This document shows positions 9,212 to 17,843 of a DNA stretch of 35,296 nucleotides, piece by piece. The notes under the pieces are model-generated. The model searched no databases. It had not been told where the DNA came from and saw only the letters and a list, made by a program, of their open reading frames with translations. Origin of the DNA: Oscillospiraceae bacterium (GTDB taxonomy: Bacteria; Bacillota; Clostridia; Oscillospirales; Ruminococcaceae); NCBI GenBank assembly GCA_016296505.1, contig JAEDJD010000022.1, forward strand, positions 1 to 35,296. The letters run 5' to 3'. Numbering within the stretch: the first letter of the stretch is position 1; the number at the start of each line of letters is the position of its first letter. A program made the position numbers and the translations under genes.

Positions 9212-10336
9212 TCAGCCACCAAAGGCGTCCTGAAGCACTTGAATCTTTTTGATTTCCTTCAGATTCAAGCTCTCAATGTTATGGATCATCTGCAGAACGC
9301 TCTCTTTCGACGGTTCCATCAATGCGATATCAACAATCTGACGATATGGTTCCTGCTGATCGTACATGGAGACTATTTTAATATTCTCAATGCCTTTGAA
9401 GTCATCGGCTGTCCAAACGCGCTCCGGCACGCTGTACTGATGTTTGATGATGACATGGAAATGCCAATCGGAAAAAGCGTCAGACAGCGAGGCTGTGGAG
9501 GGAGTGAAGCTATCAATCACAAGCGGATTTTTCACCGGAAAATGATTGAGCTGACCGAGCAGCAGCCGTTTCATCCAAGTAAGGTCGGCAGCATTCAGCG
9601 TCGAACTGCCATCAAGATCAGCAGCCTGTGTGCAGGGGAGATCCGTTTCGGCAGAAACGAGATACTTTGTAAGCAGAACCATATCCGCAGCAGAGCATTT
9701 ACCGTCCGCATTGCAGTCGCCGAGGAGATAGGGTGCAGAGTTCGGCGCGGCGGCGGAGGTCGTTTTGCTGGATGCGGATGTTGTTGACTGTGCAGAGAGC
9801 GCAGTCGTCACAGTGGTTGGAACCGTGCTTTGCGAGGTGTTCGCTTGCGTAGTAGACGTTGAGAGTCTGGGAGTCGTAGTGGTGACTGTCGTTGTGCTTT
9901 GCGGAGCAGCTGCAAACGGAATTTGCAATGTATCGGAAACCGCTTGCTGAGTTTGCGCGGCAGAGAACGTGAGCGTACACAATAATCCGTTCGGATCCAT
10001 TGGTTCGGTTGACATTTCCACCTGTAGATGCTTCTTGACTGTTTCGAGTGGAGCCTCGCTCACGATCACATACTCCTTGTTATTCTGATTCAGCGCAGCG
10101 ATCGTAAAGAGGATACCAGAGAAATCCGGCGAGCCGTCCGCAGCAAGAACGAGATGATCCGGCTGGCTGACGATTTCTGCGAATAGCATTTTCGGCACAT
10201 TCGGGGTCTCGTTTTGATTGGTGGAAACGGTATAGGCGTCCATCGGAACAGCTCCTTTTGCAGAACACTGTAAAACGGCACAGGTCAAGGCACCGAAAAC
10301 TGTGAGGGCAATCAGCAGTGAACGGTTTCGTTTCAT
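9212..10336 (-). CDS. Secreted dockerin protein with unassigned N-terminal and inhibitor-like C-terminal domains
   Basis: 374 residues; AGGAGG is 8 nt upstream of the start. A signal peptide (about 1-26) is followed by an unassigned domain to about residue 140 and a Ser/Thr/Ala linker (about 143-200). A type I dockerin (about 205-262) has two calcium loops, GDCNADGKCSAADM and ADLDGSSTLNAADL. The last 105 residues include TADDFKGIENIKIV and PSKESVLQMIHNIESL, a pattern predicting alternating strands and helices. I associate this pattern with small ferredoxin-like I9 or propeptide-type folds, but from memory only. The dockerin is internal rather than terminal. The gene ends 43 nt before the papain-like protease, so it may supply a partner or inhibitor for it. 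Confidence 0.8.
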   Translation of the reverse strand: MKRNRSLLIALTVFGALTCAVLQCSAKGAVPMDAYTVSTNQNETPNVPKMLFAEIVSQPDHLVLAADGSPDFSGILFTIAALNQNNKEYVIVSEAPLETVKKHLQVEMSTEPMDPNGLLCTLTFSAAQTQQAVSDTLQIPFAAAPQSTTTVTTTTPRLSTSTTQANTSQSTVPTTVTTALSAQSTTSASSKTTSAAAPNSAPYLLGDCNADGKCSAADMVLLTKYLVSAETDLPCTQAADLDGSSTLNAADLTWMKRLLLGQLNHFPVKNPLVIDSFTPSTASLSDAFSDWHFHVIIKHQYSVPERVWTADDFKGIENIKIVSMYDQQEPYRQIVDIALMEPSKESVLQMIHNIESLNLKEIKKIQVLQDAFGG

Positions 10337-10408
10337 GGTTCATTCCTCCTGAATATCGGGAAAATCATGCCGCCTCATGAAAAATGACGGAAGCACGATT
10401 GACCCGCT

Positions 10409-10432
10409 TTGTTACGTAACAGAAATAATTAT
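10409..10432 (-). promoter_or_regulatory. Extended -10 promoter with adjacent palindrome, protease operon
   Basis: On the minus strand TGGTATAAT is an extended -10 element (-10 at 10427-10432), with no clear -35. Directly downstream is the perfect 12-bp palindrome TGTTACGTAACA (10409-10420), which would lie near the transcription start. It is a candidate operator. The remainder of the 10337-10868 gap is AT-rich with no further gene seen. Confidence 0.55.
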
Positions 10433-10690
10433 ACCATAAAAATGCAAAAATGAACGGGAAAGGGTATCAGCTGCTGAGATTTGGGTATAAACTGAGTGGA
10501 ATCAGCAAAATATACAAATATTGTCTTTTTTGTTAATTAAATATATAACACAAATCGGAAATGTACATATGTTAACATTTGCACAGTATAAGCGACAATC
10601 AGACATAATCGCAAAAATCTACCAGATGATGAAAAAAGACAATTTTTTGTGGATAAAATAGGATTATGTTGACAATAAAGTGGGCGTGAA

Positions 10691-10719
10691 TTGACAATAT
10701 TGCGCAAGTGTGCTATAAT
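10691..10719 (+). promoter_or_regulatory. Sigma-A promoter of the LytTR regulator
   Basis: TTGACA (10691-10696), 17-nt spacer, TATAAT (10714-10719): full consensus. A second TTGACA lies at 10669. The leader before the regulator gene is about 140 nt. The promoter diverges from the protease operon promoter. Confidence 0.85.
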
Positions 10720-10868
10720 ATATATAGTCCTTATGTGTGCAAAGATGTACGGACGAAAAACAAGAAAAAACAATTTGATACAAAGATATAACTATAAACA
10801 TATGTTTTTTTGCATGGAACGAGAACAACAGCTTACGGAGTAACGATACAACATAGGAGAACATAAGT

Positions 10869-11567
10869 ATGAACATCGCGGTAGTGATCAATGACGTAAC
10901 ACTGCACCATGCCATAAAGGAATATTGCGAACGGTTTCAGATGGTATTTGACCATGATTTTACCGTTCATTCCTACGCTTCATGCGAAGCCCTTTACCAT
11001 GAATTGCAAACAGGAGCAGCATATGATCTGCTGTTTCTGGAGATTGAAATGCCGACAATGCGCGGTACAGAGCTTGGAAAGCGGATTCGGAAAGAGCTGC
11101 ATGACTATGCCGTGCAGATTGTATTTATCTCTGCGTCGACGGACTATGCAGTAGAGCTGTTTCCGCTGCGTCCGCTGGACTATCTGCTGAAACCGGTCTC
11201 ATACGAACGGTTTTGCGCCTGTCTGAACATATTTTTGAACGATTCGGCGATGGGGAACAGCTTTATGACCTATACGCTGGAGAATACACAGCGAAAAATC
11301 CGCGTCAGTGAGCTGCTGTATCTGAAAACCTTCGGAAAAAAGGTTGAGATGCATTCACGGGATGCGTGTTTTTCGGTTTATGGAAAGATTTCGGAGCTGA
11401 TTGCGGGCTGCGAAACACAATTTCTCTGCGTTTCGCGCGGTGAATACGCAAATATTCAGCATATCATTGCTGCAACGCCAAAGGAAGTGCGCCTGACCGG
11501 AAATCATGTGCTGCACATCAGCCGCGGCAGACAGCACGCAGTCTACGACCGTTTGGCACAGTTCTGA
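10869..11567 (+). CDS. LytTR-family response regulator with Glu at the phospho-acceptor position
   Basis: 232 residues: an N-terminal receiver (about 1-120) and a C-terminal LytTR DNA-binding domain (about 130-230, with the segment SELLYLKTFGKKVEMHSRDA). In this family the phosphorylated Asp sits in FLDIEMP; here the residue is Glu58 (FLEIEMP). The N-terminal acidic pocket is also reduced, with INDV in place of the usual CDDE. The signalling Lys (DYLLKP) remains. Glu can mimic phospho-Asp, so the protein may be permanently active or phosphorylation-independent; this is inference. No histidine kinase adjoins it. The start has GGAG about 10 nt upstream. It is followed 30 nt later by the dockerin metalloprotease, probably the same transcript, and diverges from the papain operon, so it may control both. 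Confidence 0.88.
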   Translation: MNIAVVINDVTLHHAIKEYCERFQMVFDHDFTVHSYASCEALYHELQTGAAYDLLFLEIEMPTMRGTELGKRIRKELHDYAVQIVFISASTDYAVELFPLRPLDYLLKPVSYERFCACLNIFLNDSAMGNSFMTYTLENTQRKIRVSELLYLKTFGKKVEMHSRDACFSVYGKISELIAGCETQFLCVSRGEYANIQHIIAATPKEVRLTGNHVLHISRGRQHAVYDRLAQF

Positions 11568-11597
11568 GTCGGTCGCAGAACAGAAAGGATGAATCTG

Positions 11598-13097
11598 ATG
11601 CAGAAAATGCGGTGGCTTTCGTTTGGAACAGCGATTGTACTGTCGAGCATTGTGATATATGCGCCGTTACAGACCGCAGCCGCGCAGCGCGTCGGATATC
11701 GCGGCGACTGCAATCAGGATGAAACGGTAGATTCTTCGGATGTTCTGGTATTATTGGAGCATTTGACTGGCGCGTTGCCATATACAGAGGCGTATGCTGC
11801 GCAATTCGGCGATATGAACGGCGATCATATCCTGAACGCAGTCGATCTGACGCTGCTGAAACGAATCGTGCGGACGGGCGCTGCGCCGGAACCGATTTTG
11901 CAGTCGGAGCTTCCGCCGATTGCCGCGGTCAATCCGTCGATGCCAACGCGCGGCACTGTGCGTGTGCCGATGTTTCTTGTCAGCTTTCCGGATTGTCCGC
12001 AGACAACCAAGCTCACGGCTGCGGAAATTCAGGAACGTGCTTTTCGTGCAGAGGATCTGAGCGATCTTGCGTATCCGATGGAAAGTATGTCTGCATATTT
12101 TGACCGCGCCTCATATGGCAGATTGCAGCTTTCGGGAGATGTCTATACATATACGGCAAAAAAAACGAGTTCGGAATATTTGCAGGCAAAGGACGAGCTG
12201 CTTGCAGAGATGCTTCATGCGTGGAACGATCAAATTGACTATCGGAACTATGACGCAAATCGTGACGGCGTGATGGACGCGCTGATTGCAGTATTGCCGA
12301 AGGACGCCGATGAAGCATGGCGCGCGGCGACGGGCGTGAGCAAGCTGACAGAAACCTTTGACGGCGTGAAGCTCGGAAGACGCTGTATCGGCAGAAGCGA
12401 CGTCGATACGTATACGCGGTTTCACAGTACATGGCTGCATGAATTGACGCATACGATGGGACTGCCGGATTACTACAAATATACGGACGACGGAAGCGGC
12501 ATATACGGGATGTACGGCGACGCAGGCTGGGAGCTGATGGATGATGGTTATGGCGATTTGTCAGCGTTTTCCAAGCTGATGCTCGGATGGTATGAGGCAG
12601 ACGAGGTTTCTGTATATACGGGCGGCAGGCAGACATTCCGGCTGAAATCCGGACAAGCCGCGCCGCAATGTATTCTGATTCCGCGCGGAGACCTGAACGG
12701 TTATATGAGCGAATACTTTGTATTGGAATATCATACCGCTGCCGGAAACAATACGCGCTACTTTGCGAATAATCATATCTATCCGATGTTTTCGCAGGGT
12801 GGACTGCGTGTGCTGCATTGCAACGCGGAGCTGTGGGACGGCATATGGGGACCGGAGCTGAAATGGAATAATTTCGGTCAGATGTATGATACGAGTAATC
12901 AGAAGCAGCGCGTATTGCGTCTGGCAAATGCGGCTGAAGGCGGTGCATTTTTCCAGACGGGCGCGGTCGTTGACGGGAAAATCAGCGGCTTCCATTGGTA
13001 TGACGAAGAAGGCGCGCAGACGGTTGAAACGGGCGTAAAGATTGCCGTAGAAAGCATTGCAGACGGAATCTGTACGGTTACGATATCGCCGGACTGA
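11598..13097 (+). CDS. Secreted M6-like metalloprotease with N-terminal dockerin
   Basis: 499 residues from the ATG at 11598, chosen because AAAGG sits 9 nt upstream; the ATG at 11589 is too close to it. A signal peptide (about 1-30) leads directly into a type I dockerin (about 34-92; GDCNQDETVDSSDV and GDMNGDHILNAVDL). The catalytic region carries a zinc motif HELTHTMGLPD (about 281-291), matching HExxHxxGxxD of metzincin-like and M6 (immune inhibitor A) proteases. Typical M6 surroundings are present: ...SMSAYFDRASYGRLQLSG upstream, and YGMYGDAGWELMDDG then SAFSKLMLGW downstream. It is expected to attach to the cellulosome through its dockerin. N-terminal placement of a dockerin is unusual. 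It follows the LytTR regulator by 30 nt. Confidence 0.9.
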   Translation: MQKMRWLSFGTAIVLSSIVIYAPLQTAAAQRVGYRGDCNQDETVDSSDVLVLLEHLTGALPYTEAYAAQFGDMNGDHILNAVDLTLLKRIVRTGAAPEPILQSELPPIAAVNPSMPTRGTVRVPMFLVSFPDCPQTTKLTAAEIQERAFRAEDLSDLAYPMESMSAYFDRASYGRLQLSGDVYTYTAKKTSSEYLQAKDELLAEMLHAWNDQIDYRNYDANRDGVMDALIAVLPKDADEAWRAATGVSKLTETFDGVKLGRRCIGRSDVDTYTRFHSTWLHELTHTMGLPDYYKYTDDGSGIYGMYGDAGWELMDDGYGDLSAFSKLMLGWYEADEVSVYTGGRQTFRLKSGQAAPQCILIPRGDLNGYMSEYFVLEYHTAAGNNTRYFANNHIYPMFSQGGLRVLHCNAELWDGIWGPELKWNNFGQMYDTSNQKQRVLRLANAAEGGAFFQTGAVVDGKISGFHWYDEEGAQTVETGVKIAVESIADGICTVTISPD

Positions 13098-13120
13098 CGC
13101 TCCTGTTATGAATATATAAA

Positions 13121-13163
13121 ATGAGCCTGCGGAGAGGATGCAATATCACCTCCGCAGGCTCAT
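13121..13163. terminator. Bidirectional terminator between convergent genes
   Basis: A 13-bp perfect stem (ATGAGCCTGCGGA with TCCGCAGGCTCAT) and a 17-nt loop lie between the metalloprotease and the convergent HD-domain gene. Flanks are AT-rich on both sides. Confidence 0.8.
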
Positions 13164-13185
13164 TATAATTTGGCGACATGATACG

Positions 13186-13842
13186 TCAGATCAAGGGCTG
13201 CTCGTTAATAATCAGCTTAAATTGCAGACCGAGCTTTTCCGCAGCCTTACGGCATAGAATCATACGCTGGAGGAAGATTTCAAAATAATCCATAACGGAG
13301 CCGTATCGGGTATCGACGGAAAGCTTGAGCTTAATAATTGTTTTCGCCTCATTGATTTTCAGCTCTGACTTTTTGACGGAATAATTGACGCGGTCATGGA
13401 TATCGAAAGTTGAAACATCCTGATTCCGGACGCGATTCCGGCGCACATCGCTTTTGTCGGCGAGGATCAGCGCAGCGGCGAGCGCACTGACCGGAACGCC
13501 GGTACCCTCGTCGTGATTGCCGATTGCGGAGGCGATCATGCCGATTTCTTCGGGCGGGAAATTCAGGTGATCGAGAATGCGGAATGCCATAATTGCGCCG
13601 GATTGGCTATGCTCGACGCGATTGACCATATTCCCGATATCGTGCAGATAACCGGCGATCTTGACAAGCTCGACGGTACGTTCGGGGTAGCCGAGCGTCT
13701 GGAGAATATAGCCGGCATTTTCGGCGACCAGCGTAACATGAGCAAAGCTATGCTCAGTATAACCGAGCGCGCAAAGGGATTGATCCGCCTGCGCGATGTA
13801 GACATTGATTTCCTCTATTTTTTTAACTTCCTCGTAGGTCAT
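13186..13842 (-). CDS. HD-domain phosphohydrolase
   Basis: 218 residues with a single HD domain: His near residue 35 (HSFAHVTLV), the HD pair in AGYLHDIGN (about 67-68), then GNHDEG near 109 and a late Asp in LILADKSDVRR. These are the metal ligands of HD phosphohydrolases, which hydrolyse nucleotides or phosphodiesters in the cytoplasm; the substrate is unknown. The C-terminal 70 residues are beta-rich and unassigned. A GAGGTG site precedes the start. The gene lies 16 nt after the dehydratase-activase-related gene and is almost certainly co-transcribed with it. Confidence 0.85.
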   Translation of the reverse strand: MTYEEVKKIEEINVYIAQADQSLCALGYTEHSFAHVTLVAENAGYILQTLGYPERTVELVKIAGYLHDIGNMVNRVEHSQSGAIMAFRILDHLNFPPEEIGMIASAIGNHDEGTGVPVSALAAALILADKSDVRRNRVRNQDVSTFDIHDRVNYSVKKSELKINEAKTIIKLKLSVDTRYGSVMDYFEIFLQRMILCRKAAEKLGLQFKLIINEQPLI

Positions 13843-13858
13843 ATTGACACCTCAAGTT

Positions 13859-15064
13859 TTATACTTTCCGGGAGGGATTGAGCAGAAGATAAATCCGGTT
13901 ATGAATATTGACTTCCGGCAGGCTGGCGTCAAAATCAAGGCTGACGATTCTGCCGTGATACTTCCGCATCATACTTGCATACTGTCCTCTGCCGTAGATA
14001 TGGCTGGGGATACATCGGAACGCCTGTACGCCGAGTATATCCATGATCCCGCGCTGAAAGCATCCGAAAATATCCATACTGATGAGCCAGCCATCACCGA
14101 CGCTGTCAAGCTCCATTTTCTCTTTACTGAATTTATGTTTGAGCGTTTCATAGTCATAGAACGCGAAAAAGCCGGCTTGCTGCAATGATTTCGTCATTAT
14201 TTTCTGAAATGTGACGATCATACGAAAGATTGCATGATATCCGAGTCGCAAAGCGCCTTTGGCTTCCTTTTTATGATTGTCGATATAGTAGAGGAAATAG
14301 GAGGAAAGTCCGTTCATAAAAGTCTCACAGTTTTCCTGTTCGAGATATTTTACGATATCCCGATTGCCCAGATGGCAGTATCGGGTGAACAATTCTCCGA
14401 CGATACCGACACGTTGTTTTTTCACGCTGGAGCGTTCGATTTTAGAAAAATCGGCAATGATTTCTCTGAAATGGGATTTCAGCAGCAGCGGATTCAGCTT
14501 TGTACCGGTACGGATATGATGCGAAAGAATCTGAATCCATTTCTGCATACATCTGTCGGTCGCGCCTGATTCGATTTCATAGGGACGGATCTGCTGCGAC
14601 AGATAGAGCAAAAGATCGCCGTACTGCATGGAGAAAAAGGCGCGCAGGAACATAAAATACTGCATATGGATTTTGTTATCCTCGCCGGGTCGGACGCTGA
14701 AAGTAATGACCTTGACATCCTGAATACCGGCGTTCTGGAGGGCCTTTTTGAGAATTTCGGTATAATTCGCGCCAAGGCAGCGTTCGCCGAAGGTCGGCAT
14801 CAGGAGCAGGGTGTTTTTGAGATCATACTTTCCGCTTTGCAGGGCGCTGATGATCTGACCGATGTTGACGACGCATGGATAGCAGACGTCAGGATTGACG
14901 TATTTCAAGCCTGTCTGAACAATATTCTCTGCGTGATCGAGGATAACAGGGTAATATTCCTCTGAGCAGAAGGCGTATTTCATAAGTGGAAAATGGTGAT
15001 CGAACATGGAAGGGATGATGAGTGTTTTCTGTCCTGGAACTTGCTCTGCGTTGATTTTGTACAT
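13859..15064 (-). CDS. Acyl-CoA dehydratase activase-related protein (DUF2229/HgdB-like)
   Basis: 401 residues. The N-terminal part has KTLIIPSMFDHHFPL, then NPDVCYPCVVNIGQ (Cys near 61 and 64), and FGERCLGANYTEIL (Cys near 96). These match the cysteine-bearing region of the C-terminal domain of 2-hydroxyacyl-CoA dehydratase activase-related proteins, which bind an iron-sulfur cluster. The large activase proteins of this group also carry an ASKHA ATPase domain, which is absent here, so this is a stand-alone domain. GGAGG lies a few nt before the start. It is the first gene of a two-gene unit with the HD-domain protein. Its reaction cannot be named. Confidence 0.75.
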   Translation of the reverse strand: MYKINAEQVPGQKTLIIPSMFDHHFPLMKYAFCSEEYYPVILDHAENIVQTGLKYVNPDVCYPCVVNIGQIISALQSGKYDLKNTLLLMPTFGERCLGANYTEILKKALQNAGIQDVKVITFSVRPGEDNKIHMQYFMFLRAFFSMQYGDLLLYLSQQIRPYEIESGATDRCMQKWIQILSHHIRTGTKLNPLLLKSHFREIIADFSKIERSSVKKQRVGIVGELFTRYCHLGNRDIVKYLEQENCETFMNGLSSYFLYYIDNHKKEAKGALRLGYHAIFRMIVTFQKIMTKSLQQAGFFAFYDYETLKHKFSKEKMELDSVGDGWLISMDIFGCFQRGIMDILGVQAFRCIPSHIYGRGQYASMMRKYHGRIVSLDFDASLPEVNIHNRIYLLLNPSRKV

Positions 15065-15213
15065 ACAGCCTCCAAAGAAAATGGACTACAAGAATAGTAT
15101 ATATCATTTTCGCAGCGGTGTCAAGACGCGGCATAAAAAATACGGATGAATGGAATATGATGCGTAGAATCTTGCGCATGATTTCGGAAACAAATAAATA
15201 TTTTCACAGAGCA

Positions 15214-15242
15214 TTGACAAAATAATATATTTGTGATATCAT
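15214..15242 (+). promoter_or_regulatory. Sigma-A promoter of the ABC exporter
   Basis: TTGACA (15214-15219), 17-nt spacer, TATCAT (15237-15242). It gives a leader of about 80 nt before the ATPase gene. The upstream ATG at 15244 lies essentially at the transcription start, so the gene must start further in. Confidence 0.75.
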
Positions 15243-15331
15243 TATGGTATCAAATGGATTGGGCTGTTATCATTCATTTGACCGCTGTATCACAGAAAAC
15301 AATTATGAAATCAACAGAAAGAGGTATGACC

Positions 15332-16060
15332 ATGGCAAATCAGACGGCAATGCTTGCAATCAAAGGATACTCCAAGACCTACGGCGAAAACAAAAAGGCG
15401 GCAGACAATATCAGTCTTACGGTTGAACGAGGCGATATATACGGCTTTATCGGTCATAACGGCGCAGGAAAATCCACCACCATCCGCGCGATCGTCGGCG
15501 TACTGGATTTTACCGAGGGCGAAATCTATATCGACGGTCATTCTGTGAAAGACGAGCCGCTGACCTGCAAACAAATGACCGCATATATTCCGGATAATCC
15601 TGATTTGTATGAGAATCTGACGGGGATTCAGTATCTGGATTTCATCGCGGATGTATTTGGAATCGGCGCAAAGGAGCGTCAGCAAAGCATTCGGCATTAC
15701 GCAGAGCGTTTTGAAATCATAGATTCGCTGGGCGATCTGATCAGCGCATATTCTCATGGTATGAAGCAGAAGCTGGCGATTATATCGGCGTTGATTCACG
15801 CGCCGAAGCTGCTTGTACTGGACGAACCGTTTGTCGGACTCGATCCGAAGGCGGCGTATACATTAAAGCAGATCATGCATGAGATGTGTGAAAAGGGGAC
15901 TGCGATTTTCTTTTCCACGCACGTACTGGATGTAGCGGAAAAGCTCTGCAACAAGGTCGCCATTATTAAGCAGGGAAGAATCATTGCTTCCGGAACCATG
16001 GAGGAATTGACGCATGGCGCGTCTTTAGAGGCTGTATTTCTGGAGGGCGTCAATGAATAA
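15332..16060 (+). CDS. ABC transporter ATP-binding protein
   Basis: 242 residues from the ATG at 15332, placed 7 nt after AGAGG; an ATG two codons earlier abuts that site. All nucleotide-binding motifs are present: Walker A GHNGAGKSTT, Q-loop region, signature SHGMKQKLAI, Walker B LLVLDEPFVGLD, and switch His in FFSTHVLD. The signature has SHGMK rather than SGGQ, as in Ccm/ABC-2-type exporters. It powers transport by the adjoining permease, whose start codon overlaps this stop by 8 nt, showing translational coupling. Substrate unknown. Confidence 0.93.
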   Translation: MANQTAMLAIKGYSKTYGENKKAADNISLTVERGDIYGFIGHNGAGKSTTIRAIVGVLDFTEGEIYIDGHSVKDEPLTCKQMTAYIPDNPDLYENLTGIQYLDFIADVFGIGAKERQQSIRHYAERFEIIDSLGDLISAYSHGMKQKLAIISALIHAPKLLVLDEPFVGLDPKAAYTLKQIMHEMCEKGTAIFFSTHVLDVAEKLCNKVAIIKQGRIIASGTMEELTHGASLEAVFLEGVNE

Positions 16061-17645
16061 GAATTCTGTTTTGCTGCGCACTCTGATGCTTTCTACCAGC
16101 TCGCGCAACTGTTTCCGATACTGCAAGGATTCCCAAAAACGGAAAAAAATAATCGGGAATACGGTTGGCATGACAGTGCTGTATATCATGCTCATCGCTT
16201 ATTGTATCCTGAACTGCGTGGGCTACAGTCAGTACGGATTGGAGGAAGCGATTCCGGCATTATGCGCGGCGACGATCTCCGTATTATCCTTTTTCCTGAC
16301 ATTTTTCAAGACAAACGGATATCTGTTTCATTTTAAGGAATACGATATGCTGATGTCGCTGCCGTTTGCGCCAAAGGATATTGCCGCCTGCAAATTTCTC
16401 TATATGTATCTCAAGAGTCTGCCGTGGTATATGAGCGTATCGGCAGCCATGCTGACGGGATACGGCATCAGCGTCAGACCGTCGATCGCAGTATATCCGG
16501 TTTGGGTGATACTCTCACTGTTTCTGCCGGTGATCCCGATGCTGATCGGATCGTTTATCGGTTTTTTGATTGCAAAAATCGGCTCTGGTTTCCGGAATAA
16601 GAATATCGTCATGACGGCGCTTTCGGTTCTGATTGTCGCAGCGAGCTTCGGACTGCGATTCTTTTTGGAGGATATGTTTCGGGAAAACAAGACTGAGGCA
16701 GTTCTGACCTCGACGACGGATATGCTCAACGCAGTCGGCAGCGGCTATCTGCCAATCAGATGGTTTGGAGAAGCCGTCACAGCGTTTGGAATATCGGGAA
16801 TGCTGCTGCTCGTCGGGAGTTCGGCATTGCTGTTTGAGATTGTGTTTATTCTAGTTGGCAAGTCCTACCGCAAGATCAATACGGCGCTGAAATCGCATAC
16901 TGCATCCGGCAAATTTGAGATGAAAGCGAAAAAAAACAAGAGCCTGCTGAATACCCTCGCATTCAAGGAATACAAGCGCATGACAGGCTCTGCTGTATAT
17001 ATGACCAATGCTTGTATCGGAGAGATCATGTGCGTCATGGCAGGCATTGGAGTCATGTTTGTAGATATGGAAAGCGTACTGAAAACTGTAATGCAGGACG
17101 CGCCCGTTACAATCGAAATGCTGCTGCCTGCGATTCCGCTTATTGTATATTTCTTTATTGGCATGGTAGCCACAACCGCATTTACGCCTTCGCTGGAGGG
17201 CAGGAATTACTGGATTGTGCAGACCCTGCCCATCCGGAAGCTTACGCTGTATCAGGGGAAAATGCTGTTCAATCTGTATCTGACGGTACCGTTTGCGCTG
17301 TTTGCGACAATTATGATCTGCATTGCAGTCAAAGCGCCGATTCTCAGCGCGGTGCTTTATTGCGTGCTTGTCGTCTGCCTGTGTGCATTTTCGACCGTAT
17401 GGGGCTGTGTATGCGGCGTCAAGCATATCCGACTGGATTGGGAGAATGAAGTCGAGGTCATTAAACAAGGCACGGCGATTGCGGTTTATCTGTTTCCGAA
17501 TATGTTTGCGACAATGATACTGGTTGGACTGGCTGTTTTTCTCGGTACGATCATCAGCCCGAATCTGATCACAATCATTTTGATTTTTCTGAGTTCGGCG
17601 CTTACGGCACTCTCATATCGGAAGGTAGTGAAGCTGTCGAAATGA
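16053..17645 (+). CDS. ABC transporter permease, ABC-2-like
   Basis: 530 residues with about 12 hydrophobic segments in two halves. They are separated by a charged cytoplasmic stretch (about 270-300, rich in Lys, with KAKKNKSLLN). It begins with a short cytoplasmic tail before the first membrane segment, VGMTVLYIMLIAYCIL. The layout resembles the large Firmicute ABC-2 permeases that pair with a single ATPase. The start overlaps the ATPase gene by 8 nt. Substrate and direction cannot be established from sequence; export is usual for ABC-2 systems. Confidence 0.85.
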   Translation: MNKNSVLLRTLMLSTSSRNCFRYCKDSQKRKKIIGNTVGMTVLYIMLIAYCILNCVGYSQYGLEEAIPALCAATISVLSFFLTFFKTNGYLFHFKEYDMLMSLPFAPKDIAACKFLYMYLKSLPWYMSVSAAMLTGYGISVRPSIAVYPVWVILSLFLPVIPMLIGSFIGFLIAKIGSGFRNKNIVMTALSVLIVAASFGLRFFLEDMFRENKTEAVLTSTTDMLNAVGSGYLPIRWFGEAVTAFGISGMLLLVGSSALLFEIVFILVGKSYRKINTALKSHTASGKFEMKAKKNKSLLNTLAFKEYKRMTGSAVYMTNACIGEIMCVMAGIGVMFVDMESVLKTVMQDAPVTIEMLLPAIPLIVYFFIGMVATTAFTPSLEGRNYWIVQTLPIRKLTLYQGKMLFNLYLTVPFALFATIMICIAVKAPILSAVLYCVLVVCLCAFSTVWGCVCGVKHIRLDWENEVEVIKQGTAIAVYLFPNMFATMILVGLAVFLGTIISPNLITIILIFLSSALTALSYRKVVKLSK

Positions 17646-17704
17646 GAGAAGCGCTAGCCTTTCCGTTTTTCTCTTATTATTTGATATGCAAACAACTGCG
17701 GCTA

Positions 17705-17830
17705 TTACAGGGGGATTCCAGATCCTTCATCTATTTCCTGCTTTCTCACATTCCGATACCCGATTTGGCAAAGCACATTATCATATGGCGATTTCGAGAT
17801 ATAGCGCTGATAGTCGAGATAATATTTCAT
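17705..17830 (-). CDS. Possible 41-residue protein downstream of the GH9 gene
   Basis: A short reading frame starting MKYYLDYQRYISKSPYDN and ending at TAA. AAAGG lies 9 nt before its ATG, and the frame begins 13 nt after the GH9 stop, so it would be translated from the same transcript. No hydrophobic segment or known motif is visible. The residue composition is ordinary for a protein (Tyr, Lys, Asp, Arg) rather than that of a shadow frame. The evidence is spacing and ribosome site only. Confidence 0.35.
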   Translation of the reverse strand: MKYYLDYQRYISKSPYDNVLCQIGYRNVRKQEIDEGSGIPL

Positions 17831-17843
17831 AGGAGCGTACCTT

